From contig CAJQOK010000517.1 of NCBI GenBank assembly GCA_905479905.1, forward strand, positions 1-8,569: a stretch of 8,569 bases of DNA, in the 5' to 3' direction. The DNA is from an uncultured Aliterella sp. GTDB lineage: Bacteria > Cyanobacteriota > Cyanobacteriia > Cyanobacteriales > Chroococcidiopsidaceae. Positions 6,507 through 8,569 of the stretch are shown one piece after another (the stretch's first letter is position 1; the number at the start of each line of letters is the position of its first letter). A program made the translations under genes and the position numbers. Under the pieces are notes generated by a model. That model was not told the DNA's origin. It saw only the letters and a list, made by a program, of their open reading frames with translations, and made no database searches.

Positions 6507-6989
6507 ATGCCTGAAGTTACAACCCCCGCCCACAAAACTGGTGACTTTTTTGTAGATTACGAAGAAAAAGTATTTCCCGATGTCAAAGCTGAACCAGGGG
6601 AAAAAGCTTTAGTTACCTTTCATACTGTCGCCTTTGAAGGCTCGATTGGCTTTGTAAACTTGCTGCAAGCAACCCGATTGCAGCGTAAAGGCTTTGAAAC
6701 AGCAATTTTACTCTATGGCCCAGGCATAACTTTAGGGATACAACGCGGCTTTCCCAAGCTCGGCGATGAACCATTCCCCGGTCAGCAAAACTTTAATAAC
6801 CAAATTACGAAGTTTATGTCTGAAGGAGGCAAAGTATACGCCTGTCGCTTTTCCTTACAAGCACTCTACGGACACGGCGAACCATCTTTGATACCTGGTA
6901 TTCGTCCCATTAATCCCCTTGACGTACTCGATCTAATGTTGATGCACCGCAAAGATAACGCCTTTATTCTAGATACCTGGACGGTCTAA
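6507..6989 (+). CDS. MSMEG_0572/Sll0783 family nitrogen starvation response protein
   Basis: A 160-residue soluble protein of the MSMEG_0572/Sll0783 family (NitB in the Pseudomonas Nit1C cluster). In Synechocystis, Sll0783 is strongly induced by nitrogen starvation and its loss impairs polyhydroxybutyrate accumulation; its molecular activity is unknown. The fold is probably DsrE/F-like: strand [15 protein letters not shown], helix [16 protein letters not shown], strand [13 protein letters not shown], then a helix and [16 protein letters not shown] with a single Cys in the place where DsrE-like proteins carry functional cysteines (an inference). The C-terminus, [29 protein letters not shown], is well formed, so the protein is complete. 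It is first in the operon, directly behind the NtcA promoter, and ends 12 nt before the nitrilase start. Confidence 0.93.
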   Translation: MPEVTTPAHKTGDFFVDYEEKVFPDVKAEPGEKALVTFHTVAFEGSIGFVNLLQATRLQRKGFETAILLYGPGITLGIQRGFPKLGDEPFPGQQNFNNQITKFMSEGGKVYACRFSLQALYGHGEPSLIPGIRPINPLDVLDLMLMHRKDNAFILDTWTV

Positions 6990-6991
6990 AT

Positions 6992-6996
6992 AGGAG
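6992..6996 (+). promoter_or_regulatory. Ribosome binding site deciding the GTG start of the nitrilase
   Basis: AGGAG sits 5 nt before GTG 7002, just after the stop of the upstream gene. No ATG at a comparable position would keep the conserved [10 protein letters not shown] strand intact, so GTG is taken as the start. Confidence 0.8.
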
Positions 6997-7001
6997 ACAA
7001 C

Positions 7002-7994
7002 GTGGATTATTCGCGGACAATTAGAGCCGCCGCAGTTCAAATTAGCCCAGTGTTATTTAGTCGAGATGGAACTACAGAGAAAGTATTGAGTGCGATCGCA
7101 AAAGCTGCTCAAGAAGGCGCTCAACTGGTAGTTTTTCCAGAAACTTTTATTCCCTACTATCCTTACTTTTCCTTCGTACAGCCTCCTGTACTAATGGGTA
7201 AAGAACATTTAAAGCTGTATGAACAAGCTGTAACTGTACCAGGTGCGGTAACTGATGCAATTAGTAGAGCGGCTCAGACTTATAACATTGTGGTGGTAGT
7301 AGGAGTCAACGAACGCGATCGCGGTTCTTTGTACAATACGCAACTAATTTTTGATGCAGATGGCACTTTATTACTAAAGCGGCGCAAAATTACACCTACT
7401 TATCACGAACGCATGGTATGGGGACAGGGAGACGGTGCGGGTTTAAAGGTTGTTGATAGCGCGGTGGGAAAGTTGGGGGCTTTGGCTTGTTGGGAACACT
7501 ACAACCCGTTGGCGCGATTTGCTTTGATGGCGCAGCATGAAGAAATCCACTGCGCTCAGTTTCCCGGTTCTTTGGTGGGTCAAATTTTTACCGATCAAAT
7601 TGAAGTAACAATTCGCCATCATGCTTTAGAAGCTGGCTGTTTTGTTGTCAATGCAACAGGTTGGCTGTCTAAAGAGCAAGTCGCCCAAATTACAACCGAT
7701 GAGAAGCTGCAAAAGGTTTTGAGTGGGGGTTGTAATACCGCCATTATTAGTCCTGAAGGCAATCATTTGTGTACGCCAATTACTGAAGGGGAAGGAATGG
7801 CGATCGCCGATTTGGATTTTTCGCTAATTACTAAACGCAAGCGGATGATGGACAGTGTAGGGCATTACTCTCGCCCAGAATTGCTGCAATTGCAAGTAAA
7901 TACCGATGAGCAAACAGTAATGAAACCTTTTGAGCCATTTATAACCGTTGCCAACACTCTTGACTTGTACCCAGCAATCATCCCTGAAGCCTAA
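7002..7994 (+). CDS. nitC: Nit6803-type nitrilase of the Nit1C cluster
   Basis: A 330-residue carbon-nitrogen hydrolase of the nitrilase branch, hydrolysing nitriles to acid and ammonia; the natural substrate in this cluster is not known. The catalytic Glu-Lys-Cys triad is complete: E47 in [12 protein letters not shown]129 in [21 protein letters not shown], and C163 in [15 protein letters not shown]. As I recall the Nit6803 triad (Glu53, Lys135, Cys169), the spacing is identical with a constant offset of six. The Y-Y-P after the Glu and the N-A-T-G-W motif also fit the aliphatic/Nit1 group. Proteins of this type form large or helical oligomers. The gene begins with GTG after AGGAG, 12 nt behind the Sll0783-family gene, and ends 3 nt before the next. 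In Pseudomonas fluorescens the homologous NitC is linked to use of cyanide as a nitrogen source. A product releasing ammonia fits the NtcA promoter upstream. Confidence 0.95.
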   Translation: MDYSRTIRAAAVQISPVLFSRDGTTEKVLSAIAKAAQEGAQLVVFPETFIPYYPYFSFVQPPVLMGKEHLKLYEQAVTVPGAVTDAISRAAQTYNIVVVVGVNERDRGSLYNTQLIFDADGTLLLKRRKITPTYHERMVWGQGDGAGLKVVDSAVGKLGALACWEHYNPLARFALMAQHEEIHCAQFPGSLVGQIFTDQIEVTIRHHALEAGCFVVNATGWLSKEQVAQITTDEKLQKVLSGGCNTAIISPEGNHLCTPITEGEGMAIADLDFSLITKRKRMMDSVGHYSRPELLQLQVNTDEQTVMKPFEPFITVANTLDLYPAIIPEA

Positions 7995-7997
7995 ATA

Positions 7998-8414
7998 ATG
8001 GAAACCAAACCGCCTTTACCGCCATTTACTTTAGAAACGGCACTAATCAAAGTACAAGCGGCGGAAGATGCCTGGAACACCCGCGATCCTAACAAAGTGG
8101 CGTTGGCGTATACAGAAGATTCTCAATGGCGCAATCGGGACGAGTTTTTTAACGGACGTGAGGCGATCGCAGCTTTTTTACAACGCAAGTGGGAAAAAGA
8201 GTTAGACTATCGGCTCAAAAAAGAACTATGGAGTTTTACAGATAATCGGATTTCTGTTTGTTTTGAGTATGAATGGCACGATACGGCGGATAACTGGTAT
8301 CGCTCTTATGGCAACGAACAATGGGAGTTTGCGCCCAATGGTTTGATGCAAAGGCGACAAGCAAGTATTAACGATGTCTCGATTCAAGAATCTGAAAGAA
8401 AGTTTCGCTTATGA
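7998..8414 (+). CDS. DUF1348 family NTF2-like protein
   Basis: A complete 138-residue protein of the DUF1348 family (SnoaL/NTF2-like cone fold). The fold forms a pocket; members of the superfamily include isomerases, cyclases and dehydratases, but DUF1348 proteins have no settled function. The family pattern runs the whole length: [85 protein letters not shown], then [11 protein letters not shown] and [11 protein letters not shown]. It starts 3 nt after the nitrilase stop and its TGA overlaps the next ATG (ATGA), so it is co-translated with the Nit1C genes. To my knowledge it is not one of the core seven Nit1C genes, so it looks like an accessory enzyme added to this lineage's pathway. Its ribosome site is weak, and coupling to the nitrilase is likely. 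Confidence 0.93.
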   Translation: METKPPLPPFTLETALIKVQAAEDAWNTRDPNKVALAYTEDSQWRNRDEFFNGREAIAAFLQRKWEKELDYRLKKELWSFTDNRISVCFEYEWHDTADNWYRSYGNEQWEFAPNGLMQRRQASINDVSIQESERKFRL

Positions 8415-8569
8415 ATAAACAACAGTTGATTGTAGAACTTCAGTCTGCGGGTTTGAAACTAACCAGCATCGAAATCGGAGCGGCGGGGCGCATGGGTGGC
8501 GCTGGCCCTTCCGATCATAAAGCTGTAACTGTAGATAATACAACGGTAATGGTTCCCATCTTTAACAGT
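8411..8569 (+). CDS. MSMEG_0568 family radical SAM protein, N-terminal part (cut by window end)
   Basis: The first 53 codons of a gene that runs off the right edge. The translated start contains [15 protein letters not shown] and TVMVPIF, the characteristic N-terminal motif of the MSMEG_0568 radical SAM family (NitD of Nit1C clusters). The CxxxCxxC cluster-binding motif would lie further on and cannot be seen, so the radical SAM call rests on the family N-terminus and the neighbours. The ATG overlaps the DUF1348 stop by 4 nt. Family members should carry a 4Fe-4S cluster and cleave S-adenosylmethionine; the reaction is unknown. Confidence 0.85.
   Translation, partial: MNKQQLIVELQSAGLKLTSIEIGAAGRMGGAGPSDHKAVTVDNTTVMVPIFNS

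Overview
The window is cyanobacterial chromosome. It carries 17 copies of the palindrome GCGATCGC (HIP1), a hallmark of many cyanobacterial genomes, at roughly 40% GC with AT-rich spacers. The proteins also look cyanobacterial, notably the Sll0783-type and Nit6803-type proteins known from Synechocystis. The genus cannot be fixed from this sequence.

Layout, left to right. (1) 84-2821, + strand: pheT (phenylalanyl-tRNA synthetase beta subunit), followed after 5 nt by a small YciI-family gene whose ribosome binding site lies inside the 3' end of pheT. (2) 2872-4296, + strand: a regulator with an N-terminal GAF domain, a middle that resembles worn-out histidine-kinase ATPase and receiver modules, and a C-terminal LuxR/NarL helix-turn-helix. 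(3) 4340-4782, - strand: a compact hicB-hicA toxin-antitoxin pair. (4) 4783-5075: a regulatory spacer with a GC-rich hairpin repeat and an NtcA-type promoter. (5) 5076-6323, + strand: a flavin-dependent oxidoreductase of the MSMEG_0569 family. (6) 6324-6506: a second regulatory spacer with a second NtcA-type promoter. (7) 6507 to the right edge, + strand: a tight operon of an MSMEG_0572/Sll0783-family protein, a Nit6803-type nitrilase, a DUF1348 NTF2-like protein, and the first 53 codons of an MSMEG_0568-family radical SAM protein, cut by the window end.

Regions 5-7 are the left part of a Nit1C cluster. This widely conserved cluster has been linked to cyanide assimilation in Pseudomonas and to the nitrogen-starvation response in Synechocystis, but its chemistry is not settled. 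The main result is that the flavoprotein gene and the operon are each preceded by the same regulatory module. An 80-nt ungapped block (58/80 identical by my hand alignment) contains a GTA-N8-TAC NtcA box and, exactly 23 nt further on, the -10 element TAATCT. This is the classic architecture of NtcA-activated promoters and predicts that both units switch on together under nitrogen limitation. The promoter also moves the flavoprotein start to the ATG at 5076. A DUF1348 gene set between the nitrilase and the radical SAM gene, overlapping the latter by 4 nt, is a candidate extra component of the pathway.
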